A DNA stretch of 64,000 nucleotides, taken from positions 6,593,816 through 6,657,815 of the forward strand of contig OY294052.1 of NCBI GenBank assembly GCA_958510825.1, read 5' to 3'. The DNA is from Brachypterus glaber (taxonomy: Eukaryota > Arthropoda > Insecta > Coleoptera > Kateretidae). How positions within the stretch are numbered: position 1 is the stretch's first letter; every line of letters starts with the position of its first letter. The notes under the pieces were generated by a model. It made no database searches. It saw only the letters and a list, made by a program, of their open reading frames with translations, and was not told the DNA's origin. Below are positions 29,801-39,537 of the stretch, piece after piece. Both the position numbers and the translations under genes were made by a program.

Positions 29801-32790
29801 TATTTATTAGGTACCTATTAATTTAAGGAACTATCTAATTTTAGAAATAGCGCATTCGCCATAAATTAAAACAAGCCTGTTACAGGAATGGACTGTAGGT
29901 ATACTGGGGTCAATAATATATTTTTTCTACTACCTAATTAAGTGCTAGCTTAAATATTATCTACCGTTGTCAAGGCTTGTTTACGTTGACAACCAATAAA
30001 ATCAGTTAACTCATTTATTATTGACCGTTGTTAAGCATTGTTTATTGACGACAGTCAATAATGAATAAAATTAAGACAACTGCTAACTTTTTTCTACTTA
30101 CTTGTCAAACTGACAGCTATGTCAAAATATTTTTTAAACTACATTAGTAACTAATATTTGGAGCTACTGCCTTTAGGTAGTAGAAAAAATGGTATAAAGT
30201 CCATGATACTGCAATACCGCTTAACGTCCAACTGCAAAACCGCGTAACGTCCAACTGCAAAACCGCGTAAGGTTTAGAAACAAAATTTTACAGGAGAAGG
30301 AAAAACTTATTATATTAATGATTAACAGAAAAGTAACGCTTTTTAAAGTAAAAATATTATACTTTAAGCTGGCTAATAAAATATTTATTAAACTAAAATA
30401 TTATAACAATGATATACCAATAGTATTACTTAATATTATGTCTTCATTATTTTCTTCTTTTGGTTTATTTGGAGCTCTATTTTCTATACAATACCGAATA
30501 GTCCATTCTTTTATTCCGAGTGTGTTAAGGAACGTACTTTTGCAAACCCTTTTCTTTTGATCGTTAATTTTCAGGTAGTATTTTCTTGATTCGGATCTTC
30601 TCGAAACATTTCCATTTAATTTCTTCTTCTTAATGGTTCCTTCTACGTCTATCATTGATAATAAAAACACATTCTTCTACCCCCACGTCATTTTTCAAAA
30701 ATCTTTAAATAAATCTTCTCTGTTCTTTTCTGTAAACATATTACAGTTGAATACGTTCGTATTTTTACAATATTCTGATATACATGCAGGTCCTAACTTC
30801 CTTTCTTCTTTTGATACATCCTGGACAATTTTTTCACTCTGTTTTCTAAACCCGGTGTATTCCTGGCCCATCATTCTCTGCTTTTTGTTTAATTCCCTTT
30901 TCCACTGTGTTGAATCGGCTTTTTTCTTCCTTTTTCTAATTTTCTTGCAGTCCTCTGGATCTACATGCATTTTCATCTCAGGATCCGCCTCACTTTCTAT
31001 TATTTCTAAGCATAAATCCATTGTATATGCGTTATTAAAAAATACAATTAAAAATTCATACGTCAAATTTTTGTCAACGCGGTTTTCAAATAAATATCTG
31101 ACCTACTTGATGAATTTTTAAATGAGAAATAATAAATTTAAAAAGCTTAAAAGGCGTTTTAAAATGGTTATTTCTCACAAATATTAACTCAATATACGCC
31201 ATTTATTGTGTAGATCACGCTTGTGCAAAATCTTGATTTTGCTACTTTCATTAGTTACGCGGTATTGCAGTTAGACGTTACGCGGTTTTGCAATTGGACG
31301 TTAAGCGGTATTGCAGTATCATGGACGATATGCACCACATATGCAAACTGTCTTAAGTGTTCTCGACTGATTTTTTGCCTCGACTCCGTCTCAGCATAAA
31401 AACTTCAGTCTCAAACACTAAAGACTTATTATTCCATCAATCTATTTTCTAATCATCGTACAGAGTGATATTGGTAGACTGACAGTTTCGGGCTGCTGGC
31501 CCTCTTCAGTACCAAGAGTCAACTCTGCACGCTGATTAAGAAAACGTTTTTAGACTTTACTCGCAAAAGGAATATAGCCATTAGATTGATGTAGACCAAG
31601 AGTCAACTCTGCACGCTGAAGAGGGCCAGCAGCCCGAAACTGTCAGTCTACCAATATCACTCTGTACGATGATTAGAAAATAGATTGATGGAATAATAAA
31701 TTAATATTTTTATAATTTTGTTTAAAATTAAAAATTTCTGTCCTTACTAATTTTACGTCTAACCATCCGTTAGTGGTACTATGTGCTTGAGACACACAAG
31801 TCTTCAACTTGCTACCATTCAAAGTCTCCAGATAAGGAGAGGTATGAGTAGTTGTCTACATCTAGAAATAGATGGCGCACAAGTCTACATCAATCTAATG
31901 GCTATATTCCTTTTGCGAGTAAAGTCTAAAAACGTTTTCTTAATCAGCGTGCAGAGTTGACTCTTGGCACTGAAGAGGGCCAGCAGCCCGAAACTGTCAG
32001 TCTACCAATATCACTCTGTACGATGATTAGAAAATAGATTGATGGAATAATAAATTAATATTTTTATAATTTTGTTTAAAATTAAAAATTTCTGTCCTTA
32101 CTAAAGACTTTTCGCATACTAGGTGCATAACATAATATTTCTATTAATTTACGCATAATAGCAGTTATAACATACAGTGACATTAGTATATAAGAAACAA
32201 CCCACTTATAGTACAAAAAATCTTATTTATTATCCCGAAAAATATTGTTTTTTGCCCCTTTACTAGGGCATGCACGTACCGGGACCAGCGAAGTTGGCCC
32301 TGAGCATTATGTTCCAAAACATTTTTATTTAAGTTTAGAAAATCTAAAACGTATTTTGTTTCAGGATACTCTAAACGCACCTCCAGCCAAAGAAGTTTCA
32401 TTTGAAGATCACTGCAAATATAAATACCTTTTCAACTTCCGCGGTGTTGCCGCCAGTTTCCGCCTCAAACATATATTACTTTGCAAATCCCTGATTTTCC
32501 ATGTAGGCAACGAATGGCAGGAATTTTTTTACCCGGCTCTGAAACCCTGGGTTCATTACATTCCAGTTGAATCCTACGCAAGTAAGGACCAAATTTTTGA
32601 TTTGATCAGTTTTGCCATGGATCATGATGATATTGCTAAAAAAATTGCTGAAAATGGGTACAACATAATTTGGCAAAAACTGAGATTGAAAGATGTTAGT
32701 TGTTATTGGTTGAAGTTGTTAAAAAGGTATGCAAAACTTTTAAATTTTAATCCCATTTTGGATAAAAATTTAATTGAAATCGTTAATTAA
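26745..32790 (+). CDS. rumi: Protein O-glucosyltransferase rumi / POGLUT1 (5 exons)
   Basis: Join 26745-26880, 26940-27108, 27193-27479, 28135-28328, 32365-32790: 1212 nt, 403 residues (Drosophila Rumi is about 410), all splice sites GT-AG with matching phases (1, 2, 1, 0). A signal peptide ([15 protein letters not shown]) is followed by the CAP10-type glycosyltransferase. Diagnostic blocks: [22 protein letters not shown] (about 147-153), [32 protein letters not shown] (285-298) and [16 protein letters not shown]. The enzyme adds O-glucose (and xylose) to EGF repeats of Notch and similar proteins in the ER, and is needed for Notch signalling. Oddity: the C-terminus ends NLIEIVN, without the KTEL-like ER-retrieval signal of fly and human orthologues. 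Intron 4 (4 kb) holds transposons and hammerhead ribozymes. Confidence 0.95.
26940..27108 (+). CDS. rumi: rumi exon 2
   Basis: Acceptor TACTTTTAG; encodes [14 protein letters not shown] and a CDNNNCNCY cysteine cluster, matching the N-terminal part of Rumi. Too short and stop-bounded to appear as a long frame. Confidence 0.9.
27193..27479 (+). CDS. rumi: rumi exon 3
   Basis: Acceptor TATTTTAG, donor AATAG|GTAAGG. Carries the most conserved half of the catalytic domain, GTKYQIINH to [11 protein letters not shown]. Confidence 0.95.
27547..27950 (+). mobile_element. GGAG-terminal MITE, copy 2 (rumi intron 3)
   Basis: GGAGCTCTCTACAACTAG to GGGAGAAATCTCC, flanked by AT. It has the complete hairpin CTACACTTTCCAGCCAACCA with CAAATACAG stems, missing from copy 1. 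Confidence 0.85.
28135..28328 (+). CDS. rumi: rumi exon 4
   Basis: Acceptor TTATTTAG, donor GATGCA|GTAAGT. In the spliced frame it begins [11 protein letters not shown] and includes [18 protein letters not shown], the donor-sugar binding region of CAP10 enzymes. Confidence 0.95.
28767..28945. repeat. CAGG/CCGGAAGT family fragment
   Basis: From CAGGATTTTCCATTT to AACACCCGG with a TTAAACCGGAAGT block, inverted ends and TA flanks. Short relative of 7145-7922. Confidence 0.6.
29021..29753 (+). mobile_element. CAGGGTGATCC MITE, complete copy in rumi intron 4
   Basis: Sense-orientation copy flanked by TA (29019-29020, 29754-29755). Nearly identical to the copy in the dehydrogenase intron. Confidence 0.8.
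30197..31328 (-). mobile_element. Dead DNA transposon with modular TIRs
   Basis: About 1.1 kb. TIRs start GTCCATGATACTGCAATACC and each carries repeated modules of ~24-26 bp reading CTGCAAAACCGCGTAACGTC. Comparison with the empty site at 43.0 kb gives a 2-3 bp duplication (TA/ATA). It encodes a broken protein on the minus strand. Confidence 0.8.
30401..31066 (-). pseudogene. Transposon-encoded protein with two in-frame stops
   Basis: Two collinear open stretches in one minus-strand frame (31066-30695 and 30670-30401) are separated by only eight codons and two stops, a TGA after LFKDF and a TAG after KMTWG. Residues [47 protein letters not shown] and [12 protein letters not shown] belong to a protein family met very widely in insect genomes as uncharacterised, repeat-borne proteins; TGA most likely replaced a Trp. 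It starts with an acidic/basic N-terminus and ends before any DDE core, so the transposase catalytic part is deleted. I cannot name the superfamily. The opposite-strand 162-codon frame (30633-31121) is its shadow. Confidence 0.7.
31457..31531 (-). ncRNA. Type I hammerhead ribozyme, complete (minus strand)
   Basis: Read on the minus strand: outer helix I CGTGCAGAGT pairs with ACTCTGTACG; internal loop TGACTC/TATC; inner helix I TTGGTA pairs perfectly with TACCAA; core CTGAAGA; helix II GGGC-CAGCA-GCCC; core GAA; helix III ACT-GTC-AGT; then C and the predicted cut before TACCAA (plus-strand 31477/31476). Every conserved core base (CUGANGA, GAA, A-U at 15.1/16.1, GUC) is present. The helix I internal loop and loop II are where activity-enhancing tertiary contacts normally form. 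Confidence 0.88.
31616..31668 (+). ncRNA. Hammerhead ribozyme, 5' arm replaced
   Basis: Core CTGAAGA (31616), helix II, GAA, helix III and the 3' arm TACCAA/ACTCTGTACG are intact, but the 5' arm is an inverted copy (ACCAAGAGTCAACTCTGCACG, 31595-31615), so helix I cannot form. Predicted non-functional; it marks the inversion junction. Confidence 0.75.
31948..32022 (+). ncRNA. Type I hammerhead ribozyme, nearly complete (plus strand)
   Basis: Same fold as 31457-31531: outer helix I 31948-31957 with 32013-32022; inner helix I 31964-31969 (TTGGCA) with 32003-32008 (TACCAA), carrying one C-A mismatch; CTGAAGA 31970-31976; helix II 31977-31989; GAA 31990-31992; helix III 31993-32001; cleavage expected after C32002. 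It is in the sense orientation of rumi intron 4. Confidence 0.85.
32365..32790 (+). CDS. rumi: rumi exon 5
   Basis: Acceptor TTGTTTCAG, phase 0, stop TAA 32788-32790. Encodes [17 protein letters not shown] to the C-terminus. In-frame sequence before 32365 is intronic. Confidence 0.95.
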   Translation, partial: DTLNAPPAKEVSFEDHCKYKYLFNFRGVAASFRLKHILLCKSLIFHVGNEWQEFFYPALKPWVHYIPVESYASKDQIFDLISFAMDHDDIAKKIAENGYNIIWQKLRLKDVSCYWLKLLKRYAKLLNFNPILDKNLIEIVN

Positions 32791-33374
32791 CTAGTCTTAT
32801 AATTTTGGTCTCCCTTAAAGTTTAAAAAAATTAAAAAACACTTAATTTGATATGATATAAAATTCGCACGACGCACACGACGTTTAAGTCGTGTTCACGA
32901 AGTGTTTTCCCCCTGGAAAAATTTGAGCCCCCTTGAAGCATTTAGTATTTGAATTAATTAATTTGAAGATTTTTTTGTTGGCTACTCCTGTAATATTTTT
33001 TCCAGGCTACAGACCTGCTTGGTATTAATAATGTGGCTGACTAAGGCGTTTTTTATTTATTTATTTTCAATACAATGGAACTCGTTTATAACGAACGAGT
33101 TGAGGCCCTTAAAAATGTTAAATCTAACTGAGTCTTGTTTATAACCGGACCTAAATACACTTAACAAGTGTCATATAGTGTCACGCTTTTTGCCATTTTT
33201 AATCCTCCTTCCCTTGTCACAAAGTGTCACACCGGCACTAACCCCCTTCATCTTATGTCACACCACGTTAAATTTTTATATACGAAAAAAAAATTGTACT
33301 TTACATATTTTTATTACATTTTAAACATCAAAGAAGTACACAGAATTAATTTGAATGGATATAAAGGATGATAT
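32791..33374. other. rumi 3' flank
   Basis: Presumed 3' UTR, then AT-rich DNA. At 33168-33265 GTGTCACGC, CTTGTCACAAAGTGTCACA and TATGTCACACCA resemble, on the other strand, the start of the satellite unit that follows. Confidence 0.5.
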
Positions 33375-36300
33375 AGAGTAGAATAAAAATTTATATTAGC
33401 ACTTTTTGTGACATCACATTGTGTCATAAACTCCTGGAACTCTCCCATCCTATAGGCGTGACATACTTTGTGAACGTTCCCTGAATATATTGAAGCTAAA
33501 AAATTGTTTGTTATAACAGTTCTGCTGTATATTTGGAGGATCATATTTTCATGTATGTATTTCTTAGTGTATTTTGGTGTAACTTGAAAGTCTATTACTA
33601 GGACAATAATTAATATTTAATGGAACTACATATTTATATTAATGTTTGTGATATTTTAACATATTTCCTGTTTGTTTTTTTATTAATTAATCAGACAATA
33701 TCGAGGACAATATCTAGATTTAAGAAATTATATTTAATTTTTCAATAAATATATTCATTGAAAATAATAGACATTATTTATTGAAATGATCAGAATTATC
33801 GCATTTTTATGTAATAATTATAGAATATCGTCACTCAAAGTGGAAAAGGTCATATGTCAAAATTTTACTTTGTTTTAATTTGGTGTTAAATTATGACATT
33901 TTCACATTTTAGAATAGAATAAAAATTTATATTAGCACTTTTTGTGGCATCACATTGTGTCATAAACTCCTGGAACTCTCCCATCCCATAGGCGTGACAT
34001 ACTTTGTGAACGTTCCCTGAATATATTGAAGCTAAAAAATTGTTTGTTATAACAGTTCTGCTGTATATTTGGAGGATCTTATTTTCATGTAGGTATTTCT
34101 TAGTGTATTTTGGTGTAACTTGAAAGTCTATTACTAGGACAATAATTAATATTTAATATAACTACATATTTAAATTAATGTTTGTGATATTTTAACATAT
34201 TTCCTGCTTGTTTTTTTTATTAATTAATCAGACAATATCGAGGACAATATCTAGATTTAAGAAATTATATTTAATTTTTCAATGAATATATTCATTGAAA
34301 ATAATAGACAGTAATCATTATATTTATTAAAATGATCAGTTATTGCATTTTTATATAATAATTATAGAATATCGTCACTCAAAGTGGAAAAGGTCGTATG
34401 TCAAAATTTTACTTTGTTTTAATTTGGTGCTAAATTATGGCATTTTCACATTTTAGAATAGAATAAAAATTTATATTAGCACTTTTTGTGGCATCACATT
34501 GTGTCATAAACTCCTGGAACTCTCCCATCCCATAGGCGTCACATCCTTTGTGGACGTTCCCTGAATATATAGCTTGAAACTAAAAAAAATGTTTGTTATA
34601 AAAGTTCTACTGTATATTTGGAGGATCTTATTTTCATGAATGTATTTCTTAGTGTATTTTGGTGTAACTTGAAAGTCTATAATAGTAATAATTACTAGGA
34701 CAATAATTAATATTTAATGGAACTACATATTTAAATTAATGTTTGTGATATTTTAACATATTTCCTGTTTTTTTTTGTATTAATAAATCAGACAATATCG
34801 TGGACAATATCTAGATTTAAGAAATTATATTTAATTTTTCTTTGAATATATTTATTGAAAATAATTATCGCATTTTTATGTAATAATTATAGAATATCGT
34901 CACTCAAAGTGGAAAAGGTCGTATGTCAAAATTTTACTTTGTTTTAATTTGGTGCTAAATTATGGCATTTTCACATTTTAGAATAGAATAAAAATTTATA
35001 TTAGCACTTTTTGTGGCATCACATTGTGTCATAAACTCCTGGAACTCTCCCATCCCATAGGCGTCACATCCTTTGTGGACGTTCCCTGAATATATAGCTT
35101 GAAACTAAAAAAAATGTTTGTTATAAAAGTTCTACTGTATATTTGGAGGATCTTATTTTCATGAATGTATTTCTTAGTGTATTTTGGTGTAACTTGAAAG
35201 TCTATAATAGTAATAATTACTAGGACAATAATTAATATTTAATGGAACTACATATTTAAATTAATGTTTGTGATATTTTAACATATTTCCTGTTTTTTTT
35301 TGTATTAATAAATCAGACAATATCGTGGACAATATCTAGATTTAAGAAATTATATTTAATTTTTCTTTGAATATATTTATTGAAAATAATTATCGCATTT
35401 TTATGTAATAATTATAGAATATCGTCACTCAAAGTGGAAAAGGTCGTATGTCAAAATTTTACTTTGTTTTAATTTGGTGCTAAATTATGGCATTTTCACA
35501 TTTTAGAATAGAATAAAAATTTATATTACCACTTTTTGTGGCATCACATTGTGTCATAAACTCCTGGAACTCTCCCATCCCATAGGCGTCACATCCTTTG
35601 TGGACGTTCCCTGAATATATAGCTTGAAACTAAAAAAAATGTTTGTTATAACAGTTCTGCTGTATATTTGGAGGATCATATTTTCATGTATGTATTTCTT
35701 AGTGTATTTTGGTGTAACTTGAAAGTCTATAATAGTAATAATTACTAGGACAATAATTAATATTTAATGGAACTACATATTTAAATTAATGTTTGTGATA
35801 TTTTAACATATTTCCTGTTTTTTTTTTTTTTTTTGTATTAATAAATCAGACAATATCGTGGACAATATCTAGATTTAAGAAATTATATTTAATTTTTCTT
35901 TGAATATATTTATTGAAAATAATTATCGCATTTTTATGTAATAATTATAGAATATCGTCACTCAAAGTGGAAAAGGTCGTATGTCAAAATTTTACTTTGT
36001 TTTAATTTGGTGCTAAATTATGGCATTTTCACATTTTAGAATAGAATAAAAATTTATATTAGCACTTTTTGTGGCATCACATTGTGTCATAAACTCCTGG
36101 AACTCTCCCATCCCATAGGCGTCACATCCTTTGTGGACGTTCCCTGAATATATAGCTTGAAACTAAAAAAAATGTTTGTTATAAAAGTTCTACTGTATAT
36201 TTGGAGGATCTTATTTTCATGAATGTATTTCTTAGTGTATTTTGGTGTAACTTGAAAGTCTATAATAGTAATAATTACTAGGACAATAATTAATATTTAA

Positions 36301-37095
36301 TGGAACTACATATTTAAATTAATGTTTGTGATATTTTAACATATTTCCTGTTTTTTTTTGTATTAATAAATCAGACAATATCGTGGACAATATCTAGATT
36401 TAAGAAATTATATTTAATTTTTCTTTGAATATATTTATTGAAAATAATTATCGCATTTTTATGTAATAATTATAGAATATCGTCACTCAAAGTGGAAAAG
36501 GTCGTATGTCAAAATTTTACTTTGTTTTAATTTGGTGCTAAATTATGGCATTTTCACATTTTAGAATAGAATAAAAATTTATATTACCACTTTTTGTGGC
36601 ATCACATTGTGTCATAAACTCCTGGAACTCTCCCATCCCATAGGCGTCACATCCTTTGTGGACGTTCCCTGAATATATAGCTTGAAACTAAAAAAAATGT
36701 TTGTTATAACAGTTCTGCTGTATATTTGGAGGATCATATTTTCATGTATGTATTTCTTAGTGTATTTTGGTGTAACTTGAAAGTCTATAATAGTAATAAT
36801 TACTAGGACAATAATTAATATTTAATGGAACTACATATTTAAATTAATGTTTGTGATATTTTAACATATTTCCTGTTTTTTTTTTTTTTTTGTATTAATA
36901 AATCAGACAATATCGTGGACAATATCTAGATTTAAGAAATTATATTTAATTTTTCTTTGAATATATTTATTGAAAATAATTATCGCATTTTTATGTAATA
37001 ATTATAGAATATCGTCACTCAAAGTGGAAAAGGTCGTATGTCAAAATTTTACTTTGTTTTAATTTGGTGCTAAATTGTGGCATTTTCACATTTTA
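33375..37095 (+). repeat. Satellite array, seven units of 525-544 bp
   Basis: Units begin with AGAATAGAATAAAAATTTAT at 33375, 33911, 34455, 34980, 35505, 36038 and 36563. Each has TTTTTGTGGCATCACATTG, CCTGGAACTCTCCCATCC and GTCACTCAAAGTGGAAAAGG. Units 3, 4 and 6 are one subtype (525 bp); units 5 and 7 share another (ATTACCAC, AACAGTTCTGCTG, a run of 16-17 T). Units 4-5 and 6-7 therefore form a ~1.06-kb dimer repeated twice. No coding frame runs through it. Confidence 0.95.
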
Positions 37096-37133
37096 AAACA
37101 AAACAAAGTAAAATTTTGATTTTTATTATTATT

Positions 37134-37326
37134 GCCTTAGTAAACACTGAAGGTTTTTACATATATGGAACCCCACGAATGTTTAGTAAACATTCACTGC
37201 TTGTTACAGTAATACTTAACGTTGTTATAGTTCTAGTAACTGTTTAGTTAACATTTACACATTGGTTGTATGTGTGAATGTTAACTAAACTTTCGTGGGG
37301 TTCTATATATGCAAAAACGTTCAGTA
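37134..37326. mobile_element. Foldback MITE next to satellite
   Basis: Inverted arms of about 55 bp: GGAACCCCACGAATGTTTAG and CTAAACTTTCGTGGGGTTC, with ACATATATG/CATATATGC continuing outward. Confidence 0.8.
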
Positions 37327-37370
37327 TCTATTACGGTAAGGAATTATCAGTGTAAGACCATATCGACACT

Positions 37371-37738
37371 CCCAAGCAACTATGGATGTAACTCATGTTA
37401 GACCCATTTTGAGTTATACTCATAGGTAAACGCCTTGAAAAAAGACACACATGGTGGTACTACTCAGGTTTCTCCACAGTCCACTTTAAGCAAAAGTTTA
37501 CTTAAAATCACTAAAGTAAGAAATTCTAAACTTGAATATGATCAGAAACAAACAGTAAATAAACAATAAATACTTAAACAGTTAAATAGAGAATTTTATA
37601 AGCTTTCAAATGATGTATCACATGACTTCCTTTTCCACTTCAATCATTTACCCACCCTTAAATAACAAAAAAAAATATTTTAGAAATTTAGCTGTCGTGA
37701 AAAATGACAATATATGAGTTACGGCTTTGTTGCTTGGG
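37371..37738. mobile_element. CCCAAGCAAC MITE
   Basis: Ends CCCAAGCAAC and GTTGCTTGGG with a second inverted block ATGTAACTCAT/ATGAGTTACGG. Terminal bases resemble the CCCAGGTAGC and CCCAAGTAAC families nearby. No target duplication seen. Confidence 0.65.
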
Positions 37739-38397
37739 GGTATCGATATACCACTTGTATAATTTAAGACTTGAACACCTGAAACGGCGTTGCACTATAC
37801 CAGATCAATTCGACTCCGACCATATCTCTAATTTTAATCATGACAATATTTATTAAAATTAATTAAAGATAGTTGTAATATTATATCTAGATTTAGATGT
37901 TTAAAAGTTTGTAGATGTGAAAAAATATATAGCATTCTTTTATCAGTATTTTAAATCTTTTTAAAAGCTTAGTGTTTGTTTTTAAATTGTTGTAAACTCT
38001 TCTATATATTATTTTACCTTTATTAAGACGTACCATAGTAATATTTAGTTATAACTAATTTATATTTTGTTAATTATTTTTAAAATGTTGGTATTGAATA
38101 ACTGTTTAATGAATTATTTAGTACTCTTTTATAAACTGATTTTTTATTACTCCATGTATAAAAGTATTACTTATATTGTATTTTATATTTGATTTAAACC
38201 TAAATTTGCTTAAAAATATTCTTTATTATACCTTGCTCTTTATAGCACGAAGTGCTTTAACGGCACCATGAACGATGGTTCTCAAATTTCCAAAATGCGT
38301 AAAAAAATACAGGTTTCAGATTTGGGATTGGTTTAAGGTATAATCAAAAAATTTCTATAAAAATCTTACTTATTGAATTCTGATCGACTTTCAAAAA
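37739..38397. other. Unassigned AT-rich spacer
   Basis: No gene or repeat recognised. Confidence 0.45.
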
Positions 38398-38578
38398 ATC
38401 CGTTTTTGTCTGTGTTTTGTCTGCCAGCGAAACCGGAAGTGATACAAAAAATAAATAAATTTAAATCTGCCATTTTATAGAGAATGTAAAATAATATAAA
38501 TCACCCAAGTTTATTTTTTATCGAATGAAGATTAATCTTAACTTTAGGGGTGGTCATAAATAAAACTCACCCAGTATA
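38398..38578 (+). repeat. CCGGAAGT family fragment
   Basis: Right half of the family seen at 17793-17970: CGAAACCGGAAGTGA, CATTTTATAGAGAATGTAAA, ACTCACCCAGTATA. Confidence 0.65.
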
Positions 38579-39537
38579 AATTAAAAAACATTAAACATTT
38601 TTATTTAAATACTACCCTAGTGAAAATTTAACGTTAGAATAACGTTTTTCTAACGTTAGAAAACTGTATAAAAGTACGTTATAAAATATGTGCAAATGTC
38701 CAGCTTTTTAACGTTAGAATCAAACGTTAGTTACAGACGTTAATCTAATGTTAGATTTTTAAGTTAAAAATACGTTATAAGTACGTTTAATTTCTAACTT
38801 TCGGAGGTGGCTTGGCCAACTAGGAAATTTCTACCTGCATCATAAAATGGCAGCTGGAGACAAATTTATTCATATAAATAAATCTTAATGTATTTTAGCA
38901 ATCATAATATTTTTAAACATCATTTCGTTACATTTATTTATAAAATATCCATCTTTTTAGGTGGGGCTAAATATTTTTCGTGTAATATACTGTTATACTT
39001 CGATAAATACGTTTACCTCTCAGAAAAACTTTATATTTAGTTAGTAAATATTTATTTACACATTCAGAATCTTAAAATATTTTTTCTAATCTAGTACAGC
39101 GTTGCCAGACTTTTTATATAATTACATAATTTTGACTTTTGGCGGATATTTTTTTAAACTTATTATAGAAATAATAAGTAATTATTAAACCTAGGCACAT
39201 AGCTGTCTGAAATGAGTATTTTCTAGTATAGCTTACGTATTAATAATGGAAATTTAAAAAATATTTAAAGTTAGAATAAGGTTAGAAAAAGGTTAGAATT
39301 TAGTTGGGAAACTAACGTTAGATTTATGTATTTTATAACGTTTTTGTCAAACGTTAGTTTTTAAGGTTAGATTTATATATCTTCTAACGTTTTTGTCAAA
39401 CGTTAGTTTTTAAGGTTAGATTTATATATTTTATAACGTTTTTTTATAACGTTTGAGATTAAACATAAAAATGTCACTAATCTAATGTTCCCAGGTAGCA
39501 AAATAACATGACATTCACGTGAAAGCCACGTTAATAT

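Larger units (their letters stand above)
29925..31425 (+). mobile_element. TTTTTTCTACTACC element split by a DNA transposon
   Basis: Two halves, about 29925-30196 and 31329-31425, match in order the uninterrupted reversed copy at 42885-43250 (blocks TGTCAAACTGACAGCTATGT, TATTATTGACCGTTGTTAA, and the stem TTTTTTGCCTCGACTCCGTC). The interruption is the element at 30197-31328. Confidence 0.7.
31426..32105 (+). mobile_element. Retrozyme-like hammerhead repeat locus
   Basis: Three partial or complete copies of one small repeat. An inverted copy covers 31426-31594, and two direct copies follow, their hammerhead cores exactly 354 bp apart (predicted cleavage at 31648/31649 and 32002/32003). Sequence after each plus-strand core (GATGATTAGAAAATAGATTG to TTTCTGTCCTTACTAA) is repeated. 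Tandem sub-kb units bounded by type I hammerheads are the defining layout of animal retrozymes. No protein is encoded. Confidence 0.8.

Noticed and set aside
30633..31121. 162-codon plus-strand frame in rumi intron 4
   Set aside because: Shadow of the transposon protein on the minus strand, which alone shows conserved motifs.
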